Made by a program: the position numbers and the translations under genes. From assembly GCF_000172415.1 (NCBI RefSeq), contig NZ_ABLD01000026.1, positions 1 to 64,000 on the forward strand: 64,000 bases of DNA. The letters are read 5' to 3'. Positions 16,887 through 26,569 of the stretch are shown here, piece after piece. The DNA comes from Paraburkholderia graminis C4D1M. Its GTDB lineage: Bacteria; Pseudomonadota; Gammaproteobacteria; Burkholderiales; Burkholderiaceae. How positions within the stretch are numbered: position 1 is the first letter of the stretch; the number at the start of each line of letters is the position of its first letter. The notes under the pieces were generated by a model that worked only from the letters and a program-made list of their open reading frames with translations, was not told the origin of the DNA and did not search any database.

Positions 16887-18098
16887 ATGGACTTGACTCA
16901 GGTTTCCTCATCCTCTCCTTCCTCCTCCCGGCCTGCCAGGGCGGCCGCGGACGAAGCGCTCAACGCGGCTCAATACGACGAGCGGCCGTTTCTGAAGCGG
17001 CTCGGCATTGTCGACTGGCTGTTCGCCCTCGCGATGGTCGCGGGCGCCGGGTTCGCGCTGACGCGCTATCACCCGTTCATGAATTACTACGACAAACTGG
17101 TGCTGGTGTGCTCAGTGCCGGTGTTCGTCGTGCTCGGCTGGCGCTGGAAACCGGTGCGTCCGCTGATGGCGGGAATCGCGGCGCTGTCGCTGCTGGCCAT
17201 CCAGATTTATCACGGCGATCTGAGCCGCGCCGACAACGCGTTCTTCCTGAAATACTTCCTGTCGAGCCAGTCCGCGATTCTGTGGATGAGCGCGCTCTTC
17301 GTCTTCGCGACCGTGTTCTACTGGATCGGCTTGCTGTCCCGTTCGCCGACGGGCGGCGCGATCGGCTCGCGCATGACGTGGGTTGCGGTGCTGATGGGGT
17401 TTGTCGGTCTGATGGTGCGCTGGTACGAGTCGTATCTGATCGGCGCGGACGTCGGCCATATTCCTATCTCGAACCTGTACGAAGTGTTCGTGCTGTTCAG
17501 CCTCATCACCGCGCTCTTCTATTTGTACTACGAGCAGCACTACAACACGCGCGCGCTCGGCGCCTTCGTGCTGCTGGTGATCAGCGCCGCCGTCGGCTTC
17601 CTGATGTGGTACTCGGTTGCCCGCGACGCGCAGCAGATTCAGCCGCTCGTTCCGGCTCTACAAAGCTGGTGGATGAAGATCCACGTGCCCGCGAACTTCA
17701 TCGGCTACGGCAGTTTTGCGTTGTCGGCGATGGTGGCGGTCGCGTATCTGGCCAAGGAGCGCGGCGTGCTGGCCGATCGTCTGCCCGCGCTCGAAGTGCT
17801 CGACGACGTCATGTACAAGTCGATCGCCGTCGGTTTCGCGTTCTTCACGATCGCGACGATTCTCGGCGCGCTGTGGGCGGCCGAAGCGTGGGGCGGTTAC
17901 TGGAGCTGGGACCCGAAGGAAACGTGGGCGCTGATCGTCTGGCTGAATTACGCGGCCTGGCTGCATATGCGTCTGATGAAGGGGCTGCGCGGCGCGGTTG
18001 CCGCATGGTGGGCGCTGACCGGCCTGCTGGTCACGACGTTTGCGTTCCTCGGCGTGAATATGTTTCTGTCGGGGCTGCATAGTTACGGCAAGCTGTAA
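16887..18098 (+). CDS. ccsA: System II cytochrome c biogenesis protein CcsA/ResC
   Basis: CcsA carries heme across the inner membrane for covalent attachment to apocytochromes, working with ResB. I chose the ATG at 16887 (MDLTQVSSSS), 4 bases after resB; a longer frame is open upstream but overlaps resB. The product is 403 residues with about eight membrane spans. The heme-handling WWD domain reads WGGYWSWDPKETW near residues 336-348. Conserved His residues occur in the flanking segments (VGHIPISNLYE and KIHVPANFIGYGSF). Together with DsbD this completes the apparatus needed for the upstream cytochrome c4. Confidence 0.95.
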   Translation: MDLTQVSSSSPSSSRPARAAADEALNAAQYDERPFLKRLGIVDWLFALAMVAGAGFALTRYHPFMNYYDKLVLVCSVPVFVVLGWRWKPVRPLMAGIAALSLLAIQIYHGDLSRADNAFFLKYFLSSQSAILWMSALFVFATVFYWIGLLSRSPTGGAIGSRMTWVAVLMGFVGLMVRWYESYLIGADVGHIPISNLYEVFVLFSLITALFYLYYEQHYNTRALGAFVLLVISAAVGFLMWYSVARDAQQIQPLVPALQSWWMKIHVPANFIGYGSFALSAMVAVAYLAKERGVLADRLPALEVLDDVMYKSIAVGFAFFTIATILGALWAAEAWGGYWSWDPKETWALIVWLNYAAWLHMRLMKGLRGAVAAWWALTGLLVTTFAFLGVNMFLSGLHSYGKL

Positions 18099-18123
18099 TA
18101 TCCGCCGTTCTCGACCGACAAAG

Positions 18124-18157
18124 AACCGCCGCGTGTTTCACACCGGCGGTTTTTTTA
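18124..18157 (+). terminator. Intrinsic terminator after ccsA
   Basis: AACCGCCG at 18124-18131 pairs with CGGCGGTT at 18144-18151. A T-tract follows. Confidence 0.85.
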
Positions 18158-18281
18158 TGGCTGGCGGAATATTTGCGCATCGAATGTGTTTGTTTTATAG
18201 AGCGCGCATGGATAGCCCGACGAGCGATCATCACCTGGCCCCGTTAGATGTTTCAACGCAAGGGCCGCAAGGAGCAGCACG

Positions 18282-19277
18282 ATGTGGATCAAGCGAAGCG
18301 ACAGGATTCAACTCACCGGCGACGATATCGCTCGCAGCGAAATCACGCCGCAGCACATTTTCGAAAACCGGCGGCGCGTGCTGCAGGCGGCCGGCGCGTT
18401 GGCGCTCGGCGGTCTGATCGGCGTGAACGGCGAAGCGCTGGCTGCGTACACGTCGACCGATCCGAAGGCGCAGAAGCTCAGCGCGAAGACCAACGCGAAG
18501 TTCATCGCGCTCGACAAGATCACGCCGTTCAAGGACATCACCACCTACAACAACTATTACGAGTTCGGCACCGATAAGTCCGACCCGGCGCAGCACGCGG
18601 GCACGCTGCGTCCGCGTCCGTGGAAGGTGAGTGTCGAAGGCGAAATCAAGAACCCGAAGGTGTATGACATCGACGAGTTGCTCAAACTCGCGCCGCTGGA
18701 GGAGCGCGTGTATCGGCTGCGCTGCGTCGAAGGTTGGTCGATGGTGATTCCGTGGATCGGCGTGCCGCTCGCGGAACTCATCAAGCGCGTGCAGCCGACC
18801 GGCAACGCGAAATACGTGCAGTTCATCACGCTCGCGGATCCGTCGCAGATGCCGGGGCTTTCCACGCCGATACTCGACTGGCCTTACTCCGAAGGCCTGC
18901 GCATGGACGAGGCGATGAATCCGCTCACGCTGCTCACGATGGGCGTCTACGGTCAGGTGCTGCCGAATCAGAACGGCGCGCCGGTTCGCATCGTGGTGCC
19001 CTGGAAATACGGCTTCAAGAGCGCGAAGTCGCTCGTGAAAATCCGCTTTGTCGAGAAGCAGCCGCCGACGAGCTGGAACACGTACGCGTCGAGCGAGTAC
19101 GGGTTTTATTCGAACGTGAACCCGAATGTCGACCACCCGCGCTGGAGCCAGGCGACCGAGCGGCGCATCGGCGAAGACGGGTTTTTTACGCCGAAGCGTA
19201 AGACGCTGATGTTCAACGGTTACGGCGATCAGGTCGCGTCGCTGTATCAGGGCATGGACCTGAAGAAAAACTTCTGA
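18282..19277 (+). CDS. msrP: Protein-methionine-sulfoxide reductase catalytic subunit MsrP
   Basis: MsrP (YedY) is a periplasmic molybdopterin enzyme that repairs methionine sulfoxide in envelope proteins. The product is 331 residues. It has a twin-arginine signal (ENRRRVLQAAGA, residues 29-40) with cleavage near LAAYT. The oxidoreductase molybdopterin domain contains the Mo-ligand Cys148 in YRLRCVEGWSM. An AAGGAG site at 18269-18274 precedes the ATG. msrQ follows after 5 bases, so electrons probably pass from MsrQ to MsrP. Confidence 0.95.
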   Translation: MWIKRSDRIQLTGDDIARSEITPQHIFENRRRVLQAAGALALGGLIGVNGEALAAYTSTDPKAQKLSAKTNAKFIALDKITPFKDITTYNNYYEFGTDKSDPAQHAGTLRPRPWKVSVEGEIKNPKVYDIDELLKLAPLEERVYRLRCVEGWSMVIPWIGVPLAELIKRVQPTGNAKYVQFITLADPSQMPGLSTPILDWPYSEGLRMDEAMNPLTLLTMGVYGQVLPNQNGAPVRIVVPWKYGFKSAKSLVKIRFVEKQPPTSWNTYASSEYGFYSNVNPNVDHPRWSQATERRIGEDGFFTPKRKTLMFNGYGDQVASLYQGMDLKKNF

Positions 19278-19282
19278 GCGAC

Positions 19283-19999
19283 ATGACGATGGCTTCCGAT
19301 ACTCAATCCGTCGCTCGCACAGAGCGCAACGCGCCACGAGCGCAGGCTCGCGCAACGCAGACGGCGGGCGCGACGGCGAAACGGACGACCGCCGGCGCGC
19401 GCTGGGTCGTGCCCGCGAAAATCGCGGTGTTTATCGCGGCGTGGTATCCGCTTGCGCGCATCGTGTTGTTCGGCATGACCGACCGGCTCGGCGCCAACCC
19501 GATCGAGTTCATCACGCGTTCCACGGGTCTCTGGACGCTCGTGTTTCTGTGCATCACGCTGGCCGTGACGCCGTTGCGTCGTCTGACAGGCGTCGCGGCG
19601 TTCGTGCGCTTTCGCCGCATGCTTGGGCTCTACGCGTTTTTCTACGCGACGCTGCATTTCACGACGTACCTGTGGTTCGACAAGTGGTTCGACGTCGCTG
19701 AAATCATCAAGGACATCGGCAAGCGGCCGTTCATCACCGTGGGCTTTGCCGCTTTCGTGCTATTGATCGCGTTGGCTGCCACGTCGCCGCGCGCAATGGT
19801 GCGCAAGCTCGGCCGCCGCTGGCAGACTTTGCATCGTGCGATCTACGTGATCGGAGCGCTGGCGATTCTGCATTTCTGGTGGATGAAGGCCGGCAAGCAC
19901 GACCTGATTCTGCCGAAGATCTACGGCGCGATCATGCTGGCGCTGCTGGGCTGGCGCCTGATCGTGTGGCTGCGAGCGCGCAGTTTGAAGCCGCGTTAG
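19283..19999 (+). CDS. msrQ: Heme-binding membrane subunit MsrQ
   Basis: MsrQ (YedZ) is the inner-membrane b-type heme protein that passes electrons to MsrP. The product is 238 residues. The first ~45 residues are a basic, Ala/Thr-rich extension, followed by about six membrane segments. The ferric-reductase-like core includes RRMLGLYAFFYATLHFTTYLWF and the late LHRAIYVIGALAILHFWWM, both containing the heme His residues. An ATG two codons downstream is an alternative start. Confidence 0.93.
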   Translation: MTMASDTQSVARTERNAPRAQARATQTAGATAKRTTAGARWVVPAKIAVFIAAWYPLARIVLFGMTDRLGANPIEFITRSTGLWTLVFLCITLAVTPLRRLTGVAAFVRFRRMLGLYAFFYATLHFTTYLWFDKWFDVAEIIKDIGKRPFITVGFAAFVLLIALAATSPRAMVRKLGRRWQTLHRAIYVIGALAILHFWWMKAGKHDLILPKIYGAIMLALLGWRLIVWLRARSLKPR

Positions 20000-20018
20000 A
20001 CGAGCGCGCGCCGCAAAC

Positions 20019-20055
20019 AAAAAAGGCGATGCCACCGAGGGCATCGCCTTTTTTA
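20019..20055. terminator. Bidirectional terminator between msrQ and lysA
   Basis: AAGGCGATGC at 20023-20032 pairs with GCATCGCCTT at 20041-20050 and is flanked by A and T runs. It serves both convergent operons. Confidence 0.9.
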
Positions 20056-20087
20056 TTCAATCGCCGGTTGAGACGTCGCGGCGCTGG

Positions 20088-21350
20088 TTACGCCGGCAAG
20101 ATCGCTTCGCCCGCAAACAGTTGCTGGACTTCCTCGCGCGCGCGGACCACATGCGCCTGTGTACCATCGACCATCACTTCCGCTGCGCGCGGACGCGTGT
20201 TGTAGTTCGAGCTCATCACGAAGCCATAGGCGCCGGCCGAACGAATCGCGAGCAGATCACCCGGCTCGACGGACAGCAGCCGCTCGCGCCCGAGCCAGTC
20301 GCCGCTTTCGCAAACGGGACCGACGATGTCGTAGACATGCGCCGGCACGTCGCGCTTAACCGCGGCGTCGATCGCGTGATACGCGTCGTACATCGCGGGA
20401 CGGGCGAGATCGTTCATGGCCGCATCGACGATGGCGAAGTTCTTTTCAGCGCCCGGCTTCAGAAACTCGACGCGCGTGAGCAGCACACCCGCGTTGCCGA
20501 CGAGCGAACGGCCCGGCTCGAAGTACACCTCGCGATGGCCGTGGCCGCGCGCCTCGATCCGGTCGAGCACGGTGCGCACGAACTCGCCGATATCCGGCGG
20601 CGTTTCGTCGTCGTAGGTAATGCCCAGACCGCCGCCCACGTCGATATGACGGATCGTGACGCCGTCCTGCTCGATCTGCTCGACCAGTTCCAGAACCTTG
20701 TCGACCGCGTCGAGATAAGGCGCGATCTCGGTAATCTGCGAACCGATATGGCAGTCGATGCCGACCACCTCGAGGTTCGTCATGGCCGCGGCCGCCTGAT
20801 AGGTCGCGCGCGCATCTTCGAACGCGACGCCGAACTTGTTCGACTTGAGCCCGGTGGAAATATACGGATGCGTTTTCGCGTCGACGTCCGGATTCACGCG
20901 CAGCGAAACCGGCGCCTTCTTGCCCATTTGGGCAGCGACCTGATTCAGCCGATCCAGCTCGGGAATTGACTCGACGTTAAAGCATTTGACGCCCGCCGCG
21001 AGCGCCTCGCGCATTTCGTTGGCATGCTTGCCCACGCCGGAAAACACGGTGTTTTCCGCTTTGCCGCCGGCGGCCAGCACGCGCGCCAGTTCGCCGCCCG
21101 ACACAATGTCGAAGCCCGCGCCGAGACGCGCGAACACGTTCAGCACCGCTAGATTGCTGTTGGCCTTGACGGCGACGTGCACGCTCGCGCGACGGCCGGC
21201 GCATGCGCCCGCGTACGCGTTCCACGCGGCGGTGAGCGCGGCGCGCGAATAAACATAGAGCGGCGTGCCGAACTGTTCGGCGAGCGAAACGGCGGACACG
21301 CCTTCGGCGTGAAGCACGCCGTCGACGTAGTCAAATGCAGGTCGAGTCAT
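20088..21350 (-). CDS. lysA: Diaminopimelate decarboxylase
   Basis: LysA makes L-lysine from meso-diaminopimelate with PLP. The product is 420 residues, typical for the family. The PLP lysine is Lys62 in HVAVKANSN. Further motifs are HIGSQI, the glycine-rich HIDVGGGLG phosphate-binding loop, the EPGRSLVGNAGVL block, and CESGDWLGRER from the dimer active site. lptM lies 9 bases upstream on the same strand, so the two are probably co-transcribed. The lptM-lysA-cyaY neighbourhood resembles that of many proteobacteria. Confidence 0.97.
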   Translation of the reverse strand: MTRPAFDYVDGVLHAEGVSAVSLAEQFGTPLYVYSRAALTAAWNAYAGACAGRRASVHVAVKANSNLAVLNVFARLGAGFDIVSGGELARVLAAGGKAENTVFSGVGKHANEMREALAAGVKCFNVESIPELDRLNQVAAQMGKKAPVSLRVNPDVDAKTHPYISTGLKSNKFGVAFEDARATYQAAAAMTNLEVVGIDCHIGSQITEIAPYLDAVDKVLELVEQIEQDGVTIRHIDVGGGLGITYDDETPPDIGEFVRTVLDRIEARGHGHREVYFEPGRSLVGNAGVLLTRVEFLKPGAEKNFAIVDAAMNDLARPAMYDAYHAIDAAVKRDVPAHVYDIVGPVCESGDWLGRERLLSVEPGDLLAIRSAGAYGFVMSSNYNTRPRAAEVMVDGTQAHVVRAREEVQQLFAGEAILPA

Positions 21351-21359
21351 GCGAAGGTC

Positions 21360-21743
21360 TTATTGAGCGGGAGTGGCGGCGGGCTGCGAGGTCGGCTGCG
21401 AAGCTGCCTTTGCAGCCGATGCAGCCGATGCAGCGGAAGCTGCGGACGTAGGCGATGCAGACAGCTCATCTGCCGGTGCAAGCGAAAGCGGCGTGCCGGA
21501 AGTATCGGGAATGGAGTCTGAGTCGGCAGCGGTTTCTGCGCCCGGTTTCACTTCATCAGGCGATGACGGCTGCGTGCGGTCGATCGGCTTGGCCGGCAAC
21601 GGCGGCACCGTGGGCAAATAGAGCGAACCGCGTTGCCCGCAACCGGTGAGCGAACCGCCGAGCGCGCAACCTGCGAGAATGGCTAAACCCGCTACAATCG
21701 CGCGGCCGGGCGCCGCCGCGCGCATCCGAGATACGACTCGCAT
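21360..21743 (-). CDS. lptM: LPS translocon maturation chaperone LptM-like lipoprotein
   Basis: LptM (formerly YifL) is a small outer-membrane lipoprotein that helps LptD oxidative maturation. The family core, LTGCGQRGSLYLP, is visible with the lipid-attachment Cys at residue 35. A second lipobox-like LAGC ends at Cys26, so the processing site is not certain, but the core motif favours Cys35. The product is 127 residues. Most of it after residue 55 is an Ala/Ser/Pro-rich low-complexity tail, longer than the short E. coli protein. It is divergent from cyaY and next to lysA. Confidence 0.8.
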   Translation of the reverse strand: MRVVSRMRAAAPGRAIVAGLAILAGCALGGSLTGCGQRGSLYLPTVPPLPAKPIDRTQPSSPDEVKPGAETAADSDSIPDTSGTPLSLAPADELSASPTSAASAASAASAAKAASQPTSQPAATPAQ

Positions 21744-21778
21744 GACTGTCCCTGAATAAATAATCGATGGAGTTTAGC

Positions 21779-22096
21779 ATGTCCGATAGTGATTACCTGA
21801 CCCGCGCGGAGGCCGCGCTAGCCGTCATCGAACGCGCTTTGGACGACACCGAGGCCGACATCGAACTCGAGCGCAGCGGCAACGTGCTGACCCTCGAGTT
21901 CGCGAATCGCTCGAAGATCATCGTCAACCTGCAACCGCCTATGAGCGAGATCTGGATCGCCGCGAAAGCGGGCGGTTTTCACTACCGTTTCGTCGACGGC
22001 GAGTGGCGCGACACGCGCAGCGGCAAGGAATTTTTCGAGGCGCTCTCCGAATACGCGACGCAGCAGGCTGGCGAACCGGTCCACTTCGAAGCCTGA
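21779..22096 (+). CDS. cyaY: Frataxin-like iron-sulfur cluster protein CyaY
   Basis: CyaY binds iron and modulates the IscS/IscU iron-sulfur assembly machine. I chose the ATG at 21779 (MSDSDYLTRAEAALAVIERAL) because a TGGAG site ends 6 bases before it; the ATG at 21767 would overlap that site. The product is 105 residues. The acidic first helix (residues 18-35) and the conserved QPPMSEIWIAAKAGGFHYRF beta-sheet segment are characteristic. It is monocistronic with a terminator after it. Confidence 0.95.
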   Translation: MSDSDYLTRAEAALAVIERALDDTEADIELERSGNVLTLEFANRSKIIVNLQPPMSEIWIAAKAGGFHYRFVDGEWRDTRSGKEFFEALSEYATQQAGEPVHFEA

Positions 22097-22130
22097 ACGC
22101 AGAGTCGGGCTGTCGACGGAAAGAAGGTCA

Positions 22131-22170
22131 AAAAAAAGCCGCCGCGCATGATCTGCGCGGCGGCTTTTTT
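22131..22170. terminator. Bidirectional terminator between cyaY and mrcA
   Basis: AGCCGCCGCGCA and TGCGCGGCGGCT form a perfect 12-bp stem over a TGATC loop. Seven A lie on the left and six T on the right, so it suits both converging genes. Confidence 0.92.
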
Positions 22171-22192
22171 CTTCAGCAAGCGGGACGCTATG

Positions 22193-24585
22193 TCAGTGCC
22201 CGCGGAACAGATTCATGATGTCCTGCTTCTCCTGCTCGCCGACCTGTCCCGGCGCGGCGGATGCGGCGCTCGCTTCGTCGAGCGCCGCCTGGCTGATGCC
22301 GACCGTCGAGACAAAGCCGTGCCCCGGCGTGAATTCGTCGAAATACAGTTCGGAGCCGATTTCGGTCACGCCATCGGGCTTCGGCATCTTGTAGTCCGGC
22401 ACGCCTTTGAGCGCGCGTCCCATGTACTCGATCCACACCGGCAACGCGAGGCCGCCGCCGGTTTCCTTGTCGCCGAGACTGCGCGGGTTGTCGTAGCCGA
22501 TCCACGCAATCGCGGTGAGCGTGTGCTGATAGCCGGCGAACCAGGCGTCGCGCGAATCGTTCGTCGTGCCGGTCTTGCCGCCGAGATCCGTGCGCTTGAG
22601 CGCGTTGGACTTCGCGCCCGTGCCGCGCTGCGCGACGCTTTGCAGCAGGCTGTTCATCACATACGCGTTGCGCGGCTCGATAGCGTGCGGCGCGCTTTGC
22701 TCGGCGACGAGCGGCTGTGCGTGCGCGACGACGACGCCGCGCGGATCGGTGACCTCGGCGATCAGGTACGGGTTGATCCGATAGCCGCCGTTCGCGAACA
22801 CCGAGAACGCGCCCGCCATCTGCAGCGGCGTGACGAGACCCGCGCCGAGCGCCATCGGCAGATACGCCGGATGGCGGTCCGCATCAAAGCCGAAGCGCGT
22901 GATGTACTGCTGCGCGTACTTCGTGCCGATGTGGTTGAGGATACGAATCGACACCAGGTTTTTCGACTTTTGCAAAGCGGTGCGCATGCTCATCGGCCCG
23001 TCGAAACCGCCGCCGTAGTTCTTCGGCTCCCACGGCTGGCCGCCCGTTTCCGCAGCGCTGAAAAAGAGCGGCGCGTCGTTGATGACGGTTGCCGGGCCGA
23101 GTCCTTTTTCGAGCGAAGCCGAATAGATGAACGGCTTGAAACTCGAGCCCGGCTGACGCCACGCCTGCGTGACGTGATTGAACTTGTTCTTGTTGAGTCG
23201 AAGCCGCCGACGAGCGCACGAATCGCGCCGTCCTGCGGCACGACGGAAACGAAGGCGCCTTCGACTTGCGGCAACTGCGTGATCGCCCACTCGCCTTCGT
23301 CGTTCTTCACGAGACGGATGATCGCGCCGGGCCGCAGCCGCTGATTCGGCTGCGCGCGTGCGCTTAGCGCCGATTGCGCGAAGCGCAGGCCGTCGCCCTG
23401 AATGGTCGCCACATTGCCGTCGATAAACGTGGCCTGCACCTGCTTCGGGCTCGCCGCGGTCACGACTGCCGCAATGATTTCGCCGTTATCCGGATGCTCG
23501 AGCAGCGCGTCGTCGATGGCCTGCTCGCGGTCGTCCGCGTCCGACGGCAAATCGATGAACGCCTCCGGGCCGCGATAACCGTGGCGCCGCTCATAGTCCG
23601 TCAAACCTTTGCGCAACGCGCGATAGGCGACGTCCTGATCGGCGGAGTCGATCGTCGTCACGACGTTCAGGCCGCGCGTGTACGCTTCCTCGCGGTACTG
23701 CGCGTACATCATCTGCCGCACCATTTCCGCGACATACTCCGCGTGCACGCTGAATTCCTTGCCGGCGCCCTTCACGACAAGCGGCTGACGGCTCGCTTCG
23801 TCGTACTGCTGCTGGTTGATGTAATGCAGCTCGTACATGCGCTGAAGGATGTACTCCTGGCGCACCTTCGCGCGCTTCGGATTCACCACGGGGTTATACG
23901 CGGACGGCGCCTTCGGCAAGCCGGCCAGCATCGCAGATTCCGCGAGCGTCAGGTCCTTCAGATCCTTGCCGAAATACACGCGTGCCGCGCTCGCGAACCC
24001 ATATGCGCGCTGACCCAGATAGATCTGATTCATATACACCTCGAGAATCTGATCCTTGCTGAGCTTCGACTCGATCTTGTACGCGAGCAGCATCTCGTAG
24101 ATCTTGCGCGTATAGGTCTTCTCGCTGGAGAGAAAGAAGTTGCGCGCGACCTGCATCGTGATCGTGCTCGCGCCTTGCGTCGCGTGGCCATTGGTCAGCG
24201 CGACGAAGCCGGCGCGCGCGATGCCCGTCAGGTCGACGCCGCCGTGATCGTAAAAGCGCGCGTCTTCAATGGCGAGCACGGCCTTCTTCAGGCTGTCGGG
24301 CACGTCCTGAATGCGGACGATGTCGCGGCGTTCTTCGCCGAATTCACCGATCAGCACGTGATCGGCCGTATAGATGCGCAGCGGCACTTTCGGCCGGTAG
24401 TCGGTGAGCGCTTCGAGCGAGGGCAGGTTAGGCGTCGCGACCACGAGCGCATAACCGAGCACCAGCAGCACGCACGCGATGCCCGCGACGATCAGACCAA
24501 AAAACCCAAGCAGCAGCTTGAGCCACAACGGGCGTTTGCGCTTAGGCGGCGCGGGCGGCGGAGAGGTGGGAGACGTGGATTGCAT
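22193..24585 (-). pseudogene. mrcA: Penicillin-binding protein 1A, broken by a one-base frameshift
   Basis: PBP1A polymerises and cross-links peptidoglycan. The 24585 frame starts with a Pro-rich cytosolic tail, one membrane anchor (LLGFFGLIVAGIACVLLVLGY) and a GT51 glycosyltransferase with EDARFYDHGG and GASTITMQVARNFF. It stays in register up to ALVGGFD near residue 463. There the minus strand reads GACTCAAC where the family expects GACTTCAAC (Phe-Asn), so one T is missing at about 23196. The second frame continues with NKNKFNHVTQAWRQPGSSFKP (transpeptidase Ser in SSFK) and later KTGTT. As written, translation adds about 68 foreign residues and stops at 22990, so the transpeptidase is lost. 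Restoring one base gives 797 residues, the normal length. It may be a real mutation or a sequencing error. Confidence 0.9.
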
Positions 24586-24839
24586 ATAGGCACCAAAAAA
24601 CAGTCCCGCGATTATAGCCGCCCCGCTTTTCAGCTTTCGGCATGCTTACTGACAGTTCTTTACAAGTCTCCGCGCCACGTTGAATGAGGCCTCACTGTAG
24701 CTGCTTTGACGATCGCCGGCGCGTCGGTTTCGACGACGTTGGCCGTTTGGCTGAGTGTCGCTCAGACGCGCCGATGCGCACAATCCTCCTCGCTGCTCGC
24801 GTTCGAATCGTTCGCCGCGCGAGTCTCAGGGAGGGCGTG

Positions 24840-25832
24840 ATGACAATAAGAAGTTCATGGCTGGAAGCTGTGCAGGCAGGCATGCAGCGTTTCGCTGCGG
24901 GTATCGACGTGAGTTCGCAGGACGTGCGGCTCGTCGTGGTGAGTCAGCGTGCGCGAGCCTGCGCGTCGTTGCAGATCGAATATGTGCGCACGGTGCCGTT
25001 GCCGCCGAATGCAATGGCCGGCATCGAGATCGCGGATCGGCAAGCGGTCTCGCGCGCGTTGCGCGATGCGTTTGCCGATCTGCCTCATTCATGCGCGACG
25101 TCCGCATTGCGATGCGCGATGGCGGTGCCCGCGTCCGCGACGCTGACCGCTACGGTCCCGCTCGCACGCCTCGCCGTGCAAAGCGGTGGCGCGGAAGACG
25201 GCGGATATGAACTCGCCGAGCTCGAACCGGCGGTGATGAGCGAAGTGGAACGCATCGCGGGACTCGAGCGGCACGCATTGGCCGTCGACTGGTTTGTCGA
25301 TGACCGGCCGTCGCCGGTTCGTTCGGTGACGATTGCCGCGACCGCGCGTCAGCATATCGAAGCGCGCATCGAATGCGCGGCGGCCGCGGGCATTTCGCTG
25401 ACCGCGATCGACGGCGAGCCGCATGCCGCGCTGCGTGCGATGCGCTACGCGGCGAGTCGCGAACTCGATCCACATGAACCGTATGTGGCGTTGTGGATCG
25501 ACGCCGACGGCGTGCAAGGCTGGCGTCTCGTCGACGACAGCGTCGCCGCCGAAATGCGCTACCCCGCGCCTGAGCATTCCGATCTCGCCGATGCGTTGCG
25601 CGATCTGGCGCATGGCCCGGAGTGCGACTGTGCGCTGGTGGGCGGCGAACTCGATCTGCTCGAGGGCGTCGGCTTCTCGATGGCGGATATCGCGGATGTT
25701 CTCGGCTGCACCGTGTTGCCGTTCGAGTGCGGCGCATTGGGCGGCGTCGCGCGCAAGCTGAGCGATCCGCTGCTGCACGAACCGGCAGGCGCCGTTGCAT
25801 TCGGGCTTGCATTGCGCGGGGTGCTCGAATGA
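24840..25832 (+). CDS. pilM: Type IV pilus assembly protein PilM-like
   Basis: PilM is an actin-like cytosolic ATPase-fold protein that binds the PilN tail in the type IV pilus alignment subcomplex. I chose the ATG at 24840 (MTIRSSWLEAVQAGMQRFAAGIDVSSQDV) because a strong GGGAGG site lies just upstream. The product is 330 residues. The phosphate-1-like segment AAGIDVSSQDVRLVVV and the later ATARQHIEARIECAAAAGI and GAVAFGLALRG segments fit PilM, though conservation is modest. It is first in a tightly overlapped operon and divergent from mrcA, as in Pseudomonas. Confidence 0.8.
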   Translation: MTIRSSWLEAVQAGMQRFAAGIDVSSQDVRLVVVSQRARACASLQIEYVRTVPLPPNAMAGIEIADRQAVSRALRDAFADLPHSCATSALRCAMAVPASATLTATVPLARLAVQSGGAEDGGYELAELEPAVMSEVERIAGLERHALAVDWFVDDRPSPVRSVTIAATARQHIEARIECAAAAGISLTAIDGEPHAALRAMRYAASRELDPHEPYVALWIDADGVQGWRLVDDSVAAEMRYPAPEHSDLADALRDLAHGPECDCALVGGELDLLEGVGFSMADIADVLGCTVLPFECGALGGVARKLSDPLLHEPAGAVAFGLALRGVLE

Positions 25833-26569
25833 GCCCGGCCGTTTTCGACGCAGGACATCTCGGCGCGGCGGCGCAATCGCATGTCGCGCGCGATATGCGC
25901 CGGCTGCGCGCCGCGCATTCGTTCACGCCGAGGCTCGGCGGTTTCAATCTGCTGCCGCACAGACAACGCGACGCGCGGCTTGCGCGTCGGCGGTGTGTCC
26001 TTCTATGGGCCGCCGCCGCGTTGGCCGGCTGCGCTGCTGTGATTGCGCTCGCCGGATATCAGATGGTCGAGAAAGCGCGGCTCGATGCGCAGCGCGAGTC
26101 GGCCGAGCAAGCGCTTGCGCAGCTCGCCGCTCCGCTGGCCGAGCATACGAAGCTGCTGCGCGCGCGCGACAGGCAACGCGATGAAGCCGCCCGCGCAAAG
26201 CGTCTCGCCGAGCCGCTCACCTATTTGCGCGATCTGCTCGATGCGCTGAGTTTCGAACCGGGCGACGGTGTGCTGTTGCAGCAGCTTCGCCAGCGCGAGC
26301 ATGAGACCGAGCTCGTGGCGAGTTCGCGAGCGCACATCGATTCCGCGCAGTGGCTCAAGCGCCTCGGTGCGATACGCGGTGTAGAGAGCGCGGAGATGAG
26401 CGAATCGCATCGCGCGTCGGGCAAGGCGAATGCCGCGGCGAGCACTGCCGGCTCAACGGAGTTCGGTGCCCGCCTGCGCTGGGAGCACACCATAAAAAAT
26501 ACGGCCGAGCATGCGGGCCTGGCGGCATCGCGGAAAACGAGCGCCGATCACAGCGGAGGTTTGAAATGA
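25829..26569 (+). CDS. pilN: PilN-like inner-membrane pilus assembly protein
   Basis: PilN is a bitopic inner-membrane protein that links PilM to PilO. The product is 246 residues, a little longer than usual. The cytosolic tail holds FNLLPHRQ near residues 39-46, the PilM-binding signature of PilN. A single membrane span (about 57-76) follows, then a charged coiled-coil-like segment (about 78-130) and a small periplasmic ferredoxin-like domain. The start overlaps the pilM stop in an ATGA junction. Assignment rests on position and the INLLP-type motif. Confidence 0.75.
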   Translation: MSPAVFDAGHLGAAAQSHVARDMRRLRAAHSFTPRLGGFNLLPHRQRDARLARRRCVLLWAAAALAGCAAVIALAGYQMVEKARLDAQRESAEQALAQLAAPLAEHTKLLRARDRQRDEAARAKRLAEPLTYLRDLLDALSFEPGDGVLLQQLRQREHETELVASSRAHIDSAQWLKRLGAIRGVESAEMSESHRASGKANAAASTAGSTEFGARLRWEHTIKNTAEHAGLAASRKTSADHSGGLK

